A DNA stretch of 19,148 nucleotides from Planctomycetota bacterium (GTDB taxonomy: Bacteria; Planctomycetota; UBA1135; UBA2386): NCBI GenBank assembly GCA_003235605.1, contig QJVU01000757.1, forward strand, positions 1 to 19,148. The letters run 5' to 3'. Made by a program: the position numbers and the translations under genes. The notes beneath the pieces are model-generated. The model was given only the letters and a program-made list of their open reading frames with translations, was not told where the DNA came from and did not search any database. Positions 1-6,884 of the stretch are shown piece by piece (within the stretch, counting starts at the first letter, position 1; every line of letters starts with the position of its first letter).

Positions 1-863
1 TGGGGATCGCAAGGTCGCTCCCGCTGGAACACCAGACCGGCCGCCAGGAGGCGCTGGTCGTCGGGCATCGCCAGCTGGTAGGCCCTGACCAGCCTGTGGC
101 TGGTGGTGGGGGTGAGGCGGTGGTTGAGGCGCAGCGCTTCGTCGGCGATGCTCAGGGCTTGTTCGCGGGTGCCCAGGGCATTGGCCACCGTTGCCAGCAG
201 CATCAGCGTGAAGGTGCAGCCCCCGTCCTGGCTGCGGGCTTTGCGCAGGGTAGCCATCGCCGCGCGAAGCCTGCCGCCCGCCAGCAAGGTGGCGGCCTCC
301 TCGGTGAGGGCCACGCACCTGGGCGAGGCGCTGTATCCCAGCGCGGCCTTCATCGGTGGTGTCTGCACCTGCTCCCCGAGGGCTTGGCGGCTGTGAAGGG
401 CCAGGTCGTCGATCGCCACCAGCAGGCTCTGAGCCGGATGCGCCGCCAGGAACGTCGACGCCGCCAGCGCAACCGGGGGGTGTCCCTCGCGTGCCAGCGT
501 GGACGTGAGATGTCCCGACGTCGGGTTCAGGGTGACCAGGATCGAGTGTGTGGCGCGGGGGGCGTCTTCGATGCCGGCAGCCAGGTCGAAGTGTGGTGAC
601 TGGCGGAGGGACTCCCGCAACAATGCATGGACGAAGCCCGGAGCGATATCGGTGCTGCGGTCGGGGGCGATCACCACCGTCACCGGCGGCAGCCGTACCA
701 CGGTGCCGGCCGCCAGATGGTAGCGCACGGGCGCGGGTGGCGAGGAATGGGGAGACGCTGCTGCTGGATCCGTGGGCGCTGCGCAACCCGTGACCACAGC
801 CGCGAGCAGCCCAAGAAGCGAGCCGAGGACGCGGGAACATGGCTGCTGTTGGCGGCTGGACAT
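1..863 (-). CDS. Lipoprotein of unknown function, C-terminal part outside window
   Basis: The minus-strand frame is open from the ATG at 863 to the left edge, giving 287 visible residues without a stop. The N-terminus has a hydrophobic run (about residues 11-26) ending in a V-T-G-C lipobox with Cys27, so the product is probably a lipid-anchored envelope protein. A Pro/Ala/Ser-rich linker (about 28-48) follows. Residues about 58-150 alternate predicted strands and helices, starting with the segment RLPPVTVVIAPD, in a way that loosely recalls TolB-N/FlgO-type lipoprotein domains; this is a weak inference. Residues about 185-280 are helical with TPR-like spacing (for example REQALSIADEALRLN). 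The start was chosen because an in-frame TAA lies 24 bases upstream and the signal sequence begins directly after the ATG. It is divergent from the next gene with 62 bp between starts. I do not recognise the family. Confidence 0.78.
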   Translation of the reverse strand, partial: MSSRQQQPCSRVLGSLLGLLAAVVTGCAAPTDPAAASPHSSPPAPVRYHLAAGTVVRLPPVTVVIAPDRSTDIAPGFVHALLRESLRQSPHFDLAAGIEDAPRATHSILVTLNPTSGHLTSTLAREGHPPVALAASTFLAAHPAQSLLVAIDDLALHSRQALGEQVQTPPMKAALGYSASPRCVALTEEAATLLAGGRLRAAMATLRKARSQDGGCTFTLMLLATVANALGTREQALSIADEALRLNHRLTPTTSHRLVRAYQLAMPDDQRLLAAGLVFQRERPCDP

Positions 864-925
864 GGCGTGTTGCCGGACGGCACCTTAGCTCAGGGGTTGG
901 GCAGCCGCCAGCCGATGACAAGGGG

Positions 926-1963
926 ATGTCGTGTGGTCGAGCTGCCCTTGGCGAGCTGGTCGTTGCCTTGATCCTGTCCGCTGCGACGGCTGCCGCGGAT
1001 GCCCCCCAAGGCCAGCACGCAAGGGAACCCCGGGTGGAAGGCCAGCCAGTGACGCGCCCCACAATCCGGACGGATGCCAATGGCTGGCCGGTTCCGGTTG
1101 CGCCGAAGACCCAGGAGCAGGCGATCCAGCCGCAGCTCCAGCCACCGCAGCCCCAGCCACCGCAGCCCCAGCCACCGCAGCCCCAGCAACCGCAGCATCA
1201 GCCACCGCAGCCCCAGCCAACGAAGGTCCAGCCAACGAAGGTCCAGCCAAGACAGCTCCGGCCCCGTCCGGCCCCGGATCTGCTCCACGACGTCTTCCTG
1301 CGGGTGGGGGGGCCGGACCAGATGGCGGGTTTGCAGTGTGTGGTGGCATGGATGAGCATCCAGTTGTTCGATCCCCGTGGCGCTGCGCTTGGCGAACTCG
1401 AGGTGCACCAAGAAGCAGACCTCCGTTGCGAACGCGACCGTCTGCTGTTTTCCCGTTCGTCAAGGGGACCGGACAAGGTCTATGGTCGCGACGGGGATTC
1501 GGTGTTCGCCGAGCGGCGGGGCATGGCGTGGCCCTCCCTGGAGCCACGGGCCCGGGAGGAGCTCGACGCCTTTGGCATGCTGCTGCGGATCCCTTGGGTC
1601 CTGGCGGATGCCGATCGCTTCGTCGCGGAGGGCCGTGACGAGGACTACACCGTGAATGGCCGCAGCATGGTTCGCCTGCGTTTCGAACGGCGGGCGCAGG
1701 GTGCGGTCGAAGGCACGGACCGCTTCGACCTGATCTGCCCCAAGAGCCGCATGGAACCGGAGGAGGTGCACATGCAGCTCGCCGCCACCGGTGCCACGAT
1801 CCTGGTACGACTGACCGACTACAAGGTCTACGGCGGCATCCGCATCCCCACGCGCCGGGTATTCCTGAACGAGCGCCGCCGACCGCTGATGGAGATGCGC
1901 ATTACGCGGCTGGACTTCGGCCAGGATCTTCCGCGGTGGCTGTTCAAGCCGCACAACCGCTGA
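926..1963 (+). CDS. Exported protein with Pro/Gln-repeat linker and LolA-like C-terminal domain
   Basis: The product has 345 residues. Residues 1-25 form a signal peptide with a hydrophobic core (LVVALILSAATAAA) and an A-D-A cleavage region. Residues about 68-108 are a low-complexity linker made of PPQPQ units and two PTKVQ units. Residues about 117-345 form a domain rich in beta strands. Its layout, with paired strands such as VNGRSMVRLRFERR and DYKVYGGIRIPTRRVFLNE, resembles LolA/outer-membrane lipoprotein-sorting-like proteins. That family assignment is inference from the pattern of a signal peptide followed by a curved-sheet domain that may bind lipid or lipoprotein. The frame is open further upstream to an ATG at 839, but that start would overlap the divergent lipoprotein gene and would bury the signal peptide, so 926 is preferred. 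The purine-rich aagggg before it abuts the ATG, so translation may be weak. Confidence 0.72.
   Translation: MSCGRAALGELVVALILSAATAAADAPQGQHAREPRVEGQPVTRPTIRTDANGWPVPVAPKTQEQAIQPQLQPPQPQPPQPQPPQPQQPQHQPPQPQPTKVQPTKVQPRQLRPRPAPDLLHDVFLRVGGPDQMAGLQCVVAWMSIQLFDPRGAALGELEVHQEADLRCERDRLLFSRSSRGPDKVYGRDGDSVFAERRGMAWPSLEPRAREELDAFGMLLRIPWVLADADRFVAEGRDEDYTVNGRSMVRLRFERRAQGAVEGTDRFDLICPKSRMEPEEVHMQLAATGATILVRLTDYKVYGGIRIPTRRVFLNERRRPLMEMRITRLDFGQDLPRWLFKPHNR
1142..1246 (+). repeat. 15-bp coding minisatellite, seven units
   Basis: Seven tandem 15-base units are seen. Four are or match ccaccgcagccccag (1142-1186 and 1202-1216), one is a variant at 1187-1201, and two identical ccaacgaaggtccag units follow (1217-1246). 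They encode PPQPQ and PTKVQ. Because the unit length is a multiple of three, copy-number changes by slippage would lengthen or shorten the linker without breaking the frame. Confidence 0.9.
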
Positions 1964-2067
1964 GCCGCCGGCGCAGCTCCAGAAAAAAAACCACGCTGAA
2001 GCCCCCATGACATCAAGCCTTGGGCCATGGAGTCAAGCGGCGTCCATGACGGAAGCCGATACAGGGA

Positions 2068-2257
2068 GCAACGCGCCACCACCGCACCTGGGGGGGTGCG
2101 CGGCGGCGTTGCGAAGGTCGCGCGGGAAGAGGAGCCTTCGCACCTCCCGGCCGGTCAGGGGACTCCGGCCGGAAGGGTATGCTGCGTGCGGTGGTCTGGG
2201 GGGACCACCCGCGGCATGGCTCTCGCGGTGCCTTCGCGCCACCGCGGGCGCCTTTTT
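2068..2257 (+). ncRNA. Candidate structured RNA or 5' leader, class unknown
   Basis: The 363-base gap between two plus-strand genes (1964-2326) holds successive strong hairpins. (1) 2068-2112: GCAACGC pairs with GCGTTGC, GCC with GGC and CGCACC with GGTGCG, around the loop TGGGGG. (2) TGCGAAGG at 2110-2117 pairs with CCTTCGCA at 2135-2142; it competes with hairpin 1 at its first bases. (3) CCGGCCGG at 2147-2154 pairs with CCGGCCGG at 2165-2172 around a 10-base loop. (4) 2179-2217: ATGCTGCG pairs with CGCGGCAT and GGTGGTC with GACCACC, again around TGGGGG, with a 3-base bulge. (5) A terminator hairpin and T5 tract end at 2257. I could not match this to SRP RNA, RNase P, 6S, tmRNA or a riboswitch class I know. 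It may be an independent small RNA, an attenuating leader of the 2327 gene, or an elaborate 3' end of the preceding gene. Function is inference; the pairings are read directly. Confidence 0.45.
2227..2257 (+). terminator. Rho-independent terminator
   Basis: GGTGCC (2227-2232) pairs with GGCGCC (2247-2252), including one G-U pair, directly before TTTTT (2253-2257). An alternative inner stem, GCGCC (2236-2240) with GGCGC (2247-2251), has the same 3' end. A competing stem, CGCGGTG (2224-2230) with CACCGCG (2240-2246), would be an antiterminator-like alternative. It lies 70 bases before the next start codon, so it could terminate a small RNA or the 926-1963 transcript, or attenuate the downstream gene. 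Confidence 0.7.
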
Positions 2258-2326
2258 AACAACGCCGCCAACAACGCTGCTTCCGGGTATTGGCTCGCAC
2301 TTGCCACGGCCGTAAGAACAAGGGCG

Positions 2327-4639
2327 ATGTCAAGGCTCGGTGCGGTTGTGCTTGCGTCGCTGGTGGGGGCCATGCCCCTGGCATGGGGTTGCAGCTCCCT
2401 CTCGACTTTGCGAATGCCCGGGCGCCTGACCTCGGTGCCTGGTTCGGACCCGGTGGACCGCAGCGTCGATGCAGCGCGACAGATGATGCAACGGGGCAAT
2501 CACGCCGAGGCCCTGGCGGCCATCGAGGACGTGCTGTCGACGCAGCCGCGCAACGTGGATGCGCACCGCGTGCGGCAACAGTTGCTGCAGGCCCGGGGGC
2601 GCACGGGTCTCCTGGCTTGGGAGGCAGAGCAACGGTTGCGGCAGCATCCGGGCGAGGCTTGGGCCCACTACCTGGCAGGCCGCCTTTGCCCCGACAACGA
2701 GAGCAAGCTGCGCGCCTTCCGGCGTGCCCTGGAACTGGACGACAGCTTCTTCTGGGGATGGTTCGGCCTGGCTTTCGTCAAGCGCAGCACCGACCCCGAG
2801 TTGGCCACCGCCATCTACGAGCGTCTCTACCGTGCCTCGAAGGGCCATCCGCTGGTGGCTCTGGCCCACGGTGCACTGCTGCGGGCGGGGATCTCGACGC
2901 GGAAGGCGGTCGAGGTCTACGCAGCCCTGGAGAAACAGGCCCCCGGGCTTGGCGCCAGCGGTGTGGCCCAGACCCATCTGGTGGCCGGTGCCGCGAGCAG
3001 GGCCTGGCCCCACGTCCTGACGGCGCTGCGGGAGCGGCCCTTCGACCCGGTGGTCCGCGGCCTGGTTCGCAGCTACCTGAGCCAGGGTCTGGCCGACGAC
3101 CGCGTGCAGGAGTTCCTCGACGTGCTCCGGCAGGATCCATCGGCCATGGCTGAGTTCGCCAGGGATGACATCGGCCTGCTGGCGGGACTGTTCTACCGGG
3201 TCGGGGAAGGCCACAGCGCGCTGGAGGTACTGCTGCGCGGCCACGGCAGCCTATCGCCCGGGGAGCGGCAGCTGCTGTTGACGTTGTTGTTGAATGCCGG
3301 TGATGTTGCCGGCTTCCTGCGCGAGCTCCGACAGGGTTTTCCCAGCGCACTGCTGGATGACGAAGCCAACCAGGTACGTGGACCCTGGGTGACGCTGCTG
3401 AGGGGACCGTGGATGCACCACGGCGATCCCATCGATCAACCCGCACGGGCACTGGAATTGGTCCACGCGCTGGTCGACGTCGGCTTGCTAGAGGATGCCC
3501 AACGAGTGAGCTCGATCGCGTTGGTGAGATTCGGTTCCCCGACAAACGGCGACGGCGGCACGGCTGAGCAGCCAACCCGGGACCAAGCCCTCGCCGCCAT
3601 ACGCAATCTGAGGAGCGAGATCCGCAAGGAGATTGCCTTCGAGGCCGGGCTGCGCAGGTTGATCAACCGGGGCTACGGTCACTTCGCTCGCAGTCACGAA
3701 CCACAACAAGACCTGACGGACTTCCTCGAAGAGGTCCGCAAGCTCTCGAAGCACACCCTCGGCAGGGACGTCGTGGGGCGGCCGCAGGTCTACCAGGTGC
3801 CGTTCGTAGGGCGGCTGGTGGACTCGTTCGGCAAGGGTCTGGGCCAGCACCTCGCGCGATACAACAAGCACCTCGTCCTGGGCCAGCGCAACTCCAGGCC
3901 CGTGGAGGGTCTGCTGCTCGTCCGCCTGGGCCTCACCCTCGTGGACCCGGTGGCGGGAATCAGGCTGCCTGCCAACTGCCGGGAGGTCATTGGCGAACGC
4001 CGGGAGCTTGCGCCACTGTTGCAGCACGATCTGGCCGGCATCGCCCTCCTCAACCACTATGTCATCGACATGGACCAGGTGCGGACGTGGGCGGCCAGCC
4101 TCCAGGAGCAACGCGATATCGCCCGCGCCGACGGGATGCTCCTGCGGGACCGGCTACCGGAGAAGCCCGATCCGAACCTGCCGCTGGACGTGGAGTGGCG
4201 TCTGAACCTGATGTCTCCCGTGGAAGACAGCGCCCTGGAAGCGGCGGTCCTGGACTTGATCCGCTGGCACGAGCGCGGGCACATGGTGGACTTCGGCTAC
4301 TTCCTTCCGCCGACGCTGCACCCCTGGCGCTCCCTCGCGCTGTTGTTTCGCAACGGCCTCTCTGCGGCCCGGGTGGCAGGTGAGTTCGAGGCCCGCGCGG
4401 AGGTGGTGGCCCTGGCGCGCAGCAACCATACCCGCCTGGTGCTGGCGCACATCGCAGGTTTCCTGGCTGGCGATCCGGGCAGCTCCCCCCATGCCGACGG
4501 CTTCCGCCGGCTGGCCAGGCGTTTCGCCGCCGAGCTCAAGAAGCAGCACCACGAGGACCCCGGCGTGTCCCGCTGGCACGAGCTGGATCCGAAGATCGCC
4601 CGCGCCATCGGCGAGCGACTGTTGGCGGCACTCTGGTAG
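2327..4639 (+). CDS. Large TPR lipoprotein with C-terminal HExxH (gluzincin-like) motif
   Basis: The product has 770 residues. A hydrophobic N-terminus (residues 4-20) ends in A-W-G-C with Cys22 as the likely lipidation site. Residues about 43-500 are helical repeats of TPR/SEL character; repeats such as NHAEALAAIEDVLSTQP and SKLRAFRRALELDDS are clear. The C-terminal third contains H648-E649-R650-G651-H652, followed by FGYFLP and, 34-40 residues after His652, by an E-F-E-A-R-A-E segment (686-692). HExxH plus a downstream Glu in a helix is the zinc-ligand layout of gluzincin metallopeptidases, so a zinc protease role at the cell envelope is plausible but unproven. The frame is open to an upstream ATG at 2027. 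That 100-residue extension is low-complexity, runs across the terminator and would bury the lipoprotein signal, so ATG 2327 is preferred. The purine tract aaggg lies unusually close to this start. Confidence 0.8.
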   Translation: MSRLGAVVLASLVGAMPLAWGCSSLSTLRMPGRLTSVPGSDPVDRSVDAARQMMQRGNHAEALAAIEDVLSTQPRNVDAHRVRQQLLQARGRTGLLAWEAEQRLRQHPGEAWAHYLAGRLCPDNESKLRAFRRALELDDSFFWGWFGLAFVKRSTDPELATAIYERLYRASKGHPLVALAHGALLRAGISTRKAVEVYAALEKQAPGLGASGVAQTHLVAGAASRAWPHVLTALRERPFDPVVRGLVRSYLSQGLADDRVQEFLDVLRQDPSAMAEFARDDIGLLAGLFYRVGEGHSALEVLLRGHGSLSPGERQLLLTLLLNAGDVAGFLRELRQGFPSALLDDEANQVRGPWVTLLRGPWMHHGDPIDQPARALELVHALVDVGLLEDAQRVSSIALVRFGSPTNGDGGTAEQPTRDQALAAIRNLRSEIRKEIAFEAGLRRLINRGYGHFARSHEPQQDLTDFLEEVRKLSKHTLGRDVVGRPQVYQVPFVGRLVDSFGKGLGQHLARYNKHLVLGQRNSRPVEGLLLVRLGLTLVDPVAGIRLPANCREVIGERRELAPLLQHDLAGIALLNHYVIDMDQVRTWAASLQEQRDIARADGMLLRDRLPEKPDPNLPLDVEWRLNLMSPVEDSALEAAVLDLIRWHERGHMVDFGYFLPPTLHPWRSLALLFRNGLSAARVAGEFEARAEVVALARSNHTRLVLAHIAGFLAGDPGSSPHADGFRRLARRFAAELKKQHHEDPGVSRWHELDPKIARAIGERLLAALW

Positions 4640-4655
4640 CGGAGGAACGCTTTTT
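4638..4655 (+). terminator. Weak terminator-like hairpin at the end of the TPR lipoprotein gene
   Basis: AGCG (4638-4641, overlapping the stop codon) pairs with CGCT (4648-4651) around a 6-base loop and is followed by a run of T (4651-4655). The stem is only 4 bp, so termination would be inefficient if it happens at all. Confidence 0.25.
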
Positions 4656-4708
4656 GTTGCTCGATCCGGAGTTGTGCCCAGACTTCCTGCGCGACCGGTT
4701 GCCTTGCG

Positions 4709-4714
4709 TAGAAT
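4709..4714 (+). promoter_or_regulatory. Possible -10 element upstream of the secreted helical protein gene
   Basis: TAGAAT matches the TATAAT consensus at five of six positions and lies 65 bases before the ATG at 4780, in a 140-bp gap. No good -35 hexamer sits at the normal 16-18 bp spacing, so this is only a candidate. Confidence 0.25.
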
Positions 4715-4779
4715 GGCCCGGTTGCCTGTCCGGCCCCTCGGACCTATCGAGGAGGCGAGTTCCGAAAAGGAGGAATCCC

Positions 4780-5592
4780 ATGTTGAGCCCTCGAACACCC
4801 GCGGTCCTGGTGCTGATCCCGTTCTGGCTGGCACCGGTGCTGCCGGCCCAGCCCAAGCCCGGGCCCGCAAAGCCCGACCCCGAGGTCAAGGCCAAGCTGG
4901 ACGAGTTCAAGGGCCTCATCAGGGATCGCAAGGGCGCCAAGGACAGCGAGGCCATCCAGATCATCGACGGTGTTCTCGTCCGTTTCGACAAGCTACACGA
5001 CAAGGACAAGAAGGCCTTCGCGAAGGCGGTCTATGAACCCCTCAAGGACAGCAGGATCAAGCGCAAGGCCATGGATTGCAAACTGTTCGAGGCTGCGGTT
5101 GTTGCGCTTGGGAAGACCGGGAAGGAGGGCTCGGCGTACCTGAAGAAAGCGTTCGAGGACAAGAAGCGCTTCGGCGACGACGAGTGGCTGTCCCTACGGG
5201 CCACGATGCTCAAGAACCTGGGCAAGACCAAGGACGTCAAGTACGTCAAGTTCCTGACGGACGAGGCGCTCCGGAACATCAAGGACAACTTGATGGCTGC
5301 TGCCGGCGAGGCCCTTGGCGAGTTTGAAGACGCCAGCCTGGACCTGCGCAAGGAGATCTGCCACGACCTGATCAAGAAGTTCGTGACCATCTACGAGAAC
5401 GCCAACGCGAACCTGGATACCGGGAGCCTGCTGCGAAAGACCTGGGAGGATCGCTACAAGGCGGTGTCGGACCCCTGGAACAACACCCTCAAGAAGCTCA
5501 CCAAGCAGCACCTTCGGACTCCGAGCGACTGGCAGCGCTTCTACAACAAGAACAAGGAGAAGAACTGGGACAAGCTGAAAGGCGGCACCTAG
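4780..5592 (+). CDS. Small secreted helical-repeat (HEAT-like) protein
   Basis: The product has 270 residues. The start is fixed by a near-perfect Shine-Dalgarno tract (aaaaggagg, ending 6 bases before the ATG) and by a signal peptide beginning at that Met, with a hydrophobic core at residues about 8-20 and an A-Q cleavage site near 24. The frame is open to an upstream ATG at 4654, but that has no ribosome binding site. The mature part is Lys-rich and almost entirely helical. Paired helices such as KLFEAAVVALGKTGKEGSA and DNLMAAAGEALGEFED resemble HEAT-type repeats, which would make it a periplasmic binding or scaffold protein. No catalytic motif is visible. The C-terminal end is repeated in degenerate form directly downstream. 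The 5'-flanking 140 bp could carry its own promoter. Family not recognised. Confidence 0.8.
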   Translation: MLSPRTPAVLVLIPFWLAPVLPAQPKPGPAKPDPEVKAKLDEFKGLIRDRKGAKDSEAIQIIDGVLVRFDKLHDKDKKAFAKAVYEPLKDSRIKRKAMDCKLFEAAVVALGKTGKEGSAYLKKAFEDKKRFGDDEWLSLRATMLKNLGKTKDVKYVKFLTDEALRNIKDNLMAAAGEALGEFEDASLDLRKEICHDLIKKFVTIYENANANLDTGSLLRKTWEDRYKAVSDPWNNTLKKLTKQHLRTPSDWQRFYNKNKEKNWDKLKGGT

Positions 5593-5621
5593 TGCCCCTT
5601 GCAATGCGCCATCCTGCCGCG

Positions 5622-5735
5622 GCGGTGTCGGCCCCCTGGAACAACACCCTCGAGAGGCTCACCTGGCCGCTTCTCCCGAGCCCAAGAGGCTAGCAGCGGT
5701 TCTGCGAAAGTACCAAGGACTGGGACAAGCTCCAG
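5622..5735 (+). pseudogene. Decayed duplicate of the 3' end of the preceding gene
   Basis: Bases 5622-5663 match 5461-5502 with three mismatches in 42, and the similarity continues more weakly to the end of the upstream gene. Translated in the corresponding frame, the copy reads AVSAPWNNTLERLT, then a diverged stretch, an in-frame TAG, QRF, and finally WDKLQ. The intact gene has AVSDPWNNTLKKLT, DWQRF and WDKLK. The TAG replaces the Trp codon (TGG) before QRF, and the spacing between QRF and WDKL has shrunk by two codons. It has no start of its own and is best explained as a partial tandem duplication that has degenerated. The rest of 5593-5828 shows no gene. Confidence 0.7.
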
Positions 5736-5828
5736 GCCCCCTGGCAGCGCAGAAAAAGCCCTCTGCCCCCCTGGTCTCGGGGCCGGTGCGCTGCAAGCTA
5801 TCGATCCGCTATCCGTCCCACGCAGTCG

Positions 5829-6884
5829 ATGCGCTCCCTCGCCCCTGCTGTCAAGCTGTTCCTCGTGCTGGCCCTGGTGGGTGGCATGATGTGGTGCTGC
5901 AGTGAGAACAACCGTCTGCGTTTGCGGGGGCAGCTGCAGATCGAGAAGATGGCACAGGCAGAGAGTGAGCTGGAAGCCGCCAGGTCCCGGATCCGCCGAC
6001 TCGAGAAGGAGCTCCTCGAGGAACGCATGCGCCAGCGGGGCATCACCGAGCTGGTGGAAGCGGCGGCCAAGAAGACCGAGGAGCAGTGGGACCAGATCAA
6101 CGAGAGGTTGGTCAGTCGGCGGCAGCTCATGCCGGAGGGTCTGCGCCGCAGCCTTGTCGCCCTCAATGACTGCCTGCGCGAGGACGGCTACCCAGGCATG
6201 CGGTTCATGGCTGCCTCGGGCATCCAAGACAAGACCCTCAGCAAGGCGGAGATGTACGAGCACGAGGCCAGGGGCCTGGGCTCGGACCTGTACCTGGCGG
6301 CCGAGGTCACGTTCCTTCTGGACCGCAGCAAAGGCAAGCTGACGATGTGGTTTCGCAAGGGGACCATGGTCAAGGACGGTCAGCGCCAGACGATCCCTGC
6401 CGAGGGTTGCCCGGTGGTGTTGCCTTCCGTGTTCGGCCCCATGTGGGAGCGCCGCCTGCCGTTCCTGATCCGGGCCGACGGAGACTATCCGGAGCCCGCT
6501 CACAAGAAGGTCCGGCCCAAGCCACTGGATCCGGTCAGCCGCGGGGACTGGTTGCTGCGGCTGGACCAGCTCATCCGTGCTGCGAAGACCCACCTCCGCT
6601 ACCGGGTCGACCGGTTCCGCGGCCTGAAGGATGCCACTTTCCAGGAGGTCTTGCTCCTGGGTTATGACGACAAGAAGCGCCTGGCGGAGAGTGCTGAGGT
6701 CGCGGAGCTGCAGGTCGTGGTCGACAAGCGTCGCGGCACCGTGGAGTTGATGCTGCGTGACGGCCTGCTGCGCAAGCCAGGGGGGCAGACCCGCATCGAC
6801 GCGGAGGGCTACCGGATCCTGCTATTGGGGGTCACGCCGACCGAAGCCAGCGACAGCATGATGGGAATGGTGGTGCAGAAGTGA
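5829..6884 (+). CDS. Membrane-anchored coiled-coil protein of unknown function, first gene of the ispA operon
   Basis: The product has 351 residues. Residues about 7-22 form one hydrophobic segment, probably an uncleaved N-terminal anchor; the Cys pair at 23-24 lacks a proper lipobox. Residues about 30-95 are a charged heptad-like coiled coil (EKMAQAESELEAARSRIRRLEKELLEE). Residues about 100-351 form a mixed alpha/beta region with two similar-looking strand sections, around LYLAAEVTFLLDRSKGKLTMWFRKG and ELQVVVDKRRGTVELMLRDG, that might be related subdomains. No enzyme motif is seen and I do not recognise the family. The start ATG 5829 has no clear ribosome binding site; ATGs at 5886 and 5889 would remove the anchor. 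The stop codon overlaps the GTG start of ispA (GTGA), so translation of the two is likely coupled. Confidence 0.75.
   Translation: MRSLAPAVKLFLVLALVGGMMWCCSENNRLRLRGQLQIEKMAQAESELEAARSRIRRLEKELLEERMRQRGITELVEAAAKKTEEQWDQINERLVSRRQLMPEGLRRSLVALNDCLREDGYPGMRFMAASGIQDKTLSKAEMYEHEARGLGSDLYLAAEVTFLLDRSKGKLTMWFRKGTMVKDGQRQTIPAEGCPVVLPSVFGPMWERRLPFLIRADGDYPEPAHKKVRPKPLDPVSRGDWLLRLDQLIRAAKTHLRYRVDRFRGLKDATFQEVLLLGYDDKKRLAESAEVAELQVVVDKRRGTVELMLRDGLLRKPGGQTRIDAEGYRILLLGVTPTEASDSMMGMVVQK

Noticed and set aside
839..925. 29-codon N-terminal extension of the exported Pro/Gln protein
   Set aside because: It overlaps the start of the divergent lipoprotein gene and would hide a good signal peptide.
2150..2186. 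SRP RNA-like sequence (GGTCAGG ... GGAAGGG ... GCTGC)
   Set aside because: In SRP RNA the GGTCAGG and GGAAGG blocks are separated by only a few bases around a tetraloop. Here 11 bases intervene and a CCGGCCGG stem encloses the first block, so the fold does not match.
2027..2326. 100-codon N-terminal extension of the TPR lipoprotein
   Set aside because: It would place a lipoprotein signal in the middle of the protein and translate through the terminator. Its composition is low-complexity and unlike a folded domain.
5599..5889. 96-codon plus-strand open frame across the duplicated tail
   Set aside because: It is out of frame with the duplicated coding sequence and overlaps the start of the next gene. 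Its composition is Pro/Ser/Arg-rich, as expected for a chance frame.
5589..6593. 334-codon open frame on the minus strand
   Set aside because: It is antisense to the coiled-coil protein gene and the decayed duplicate, with no ribosome binding site or recognisable domain.
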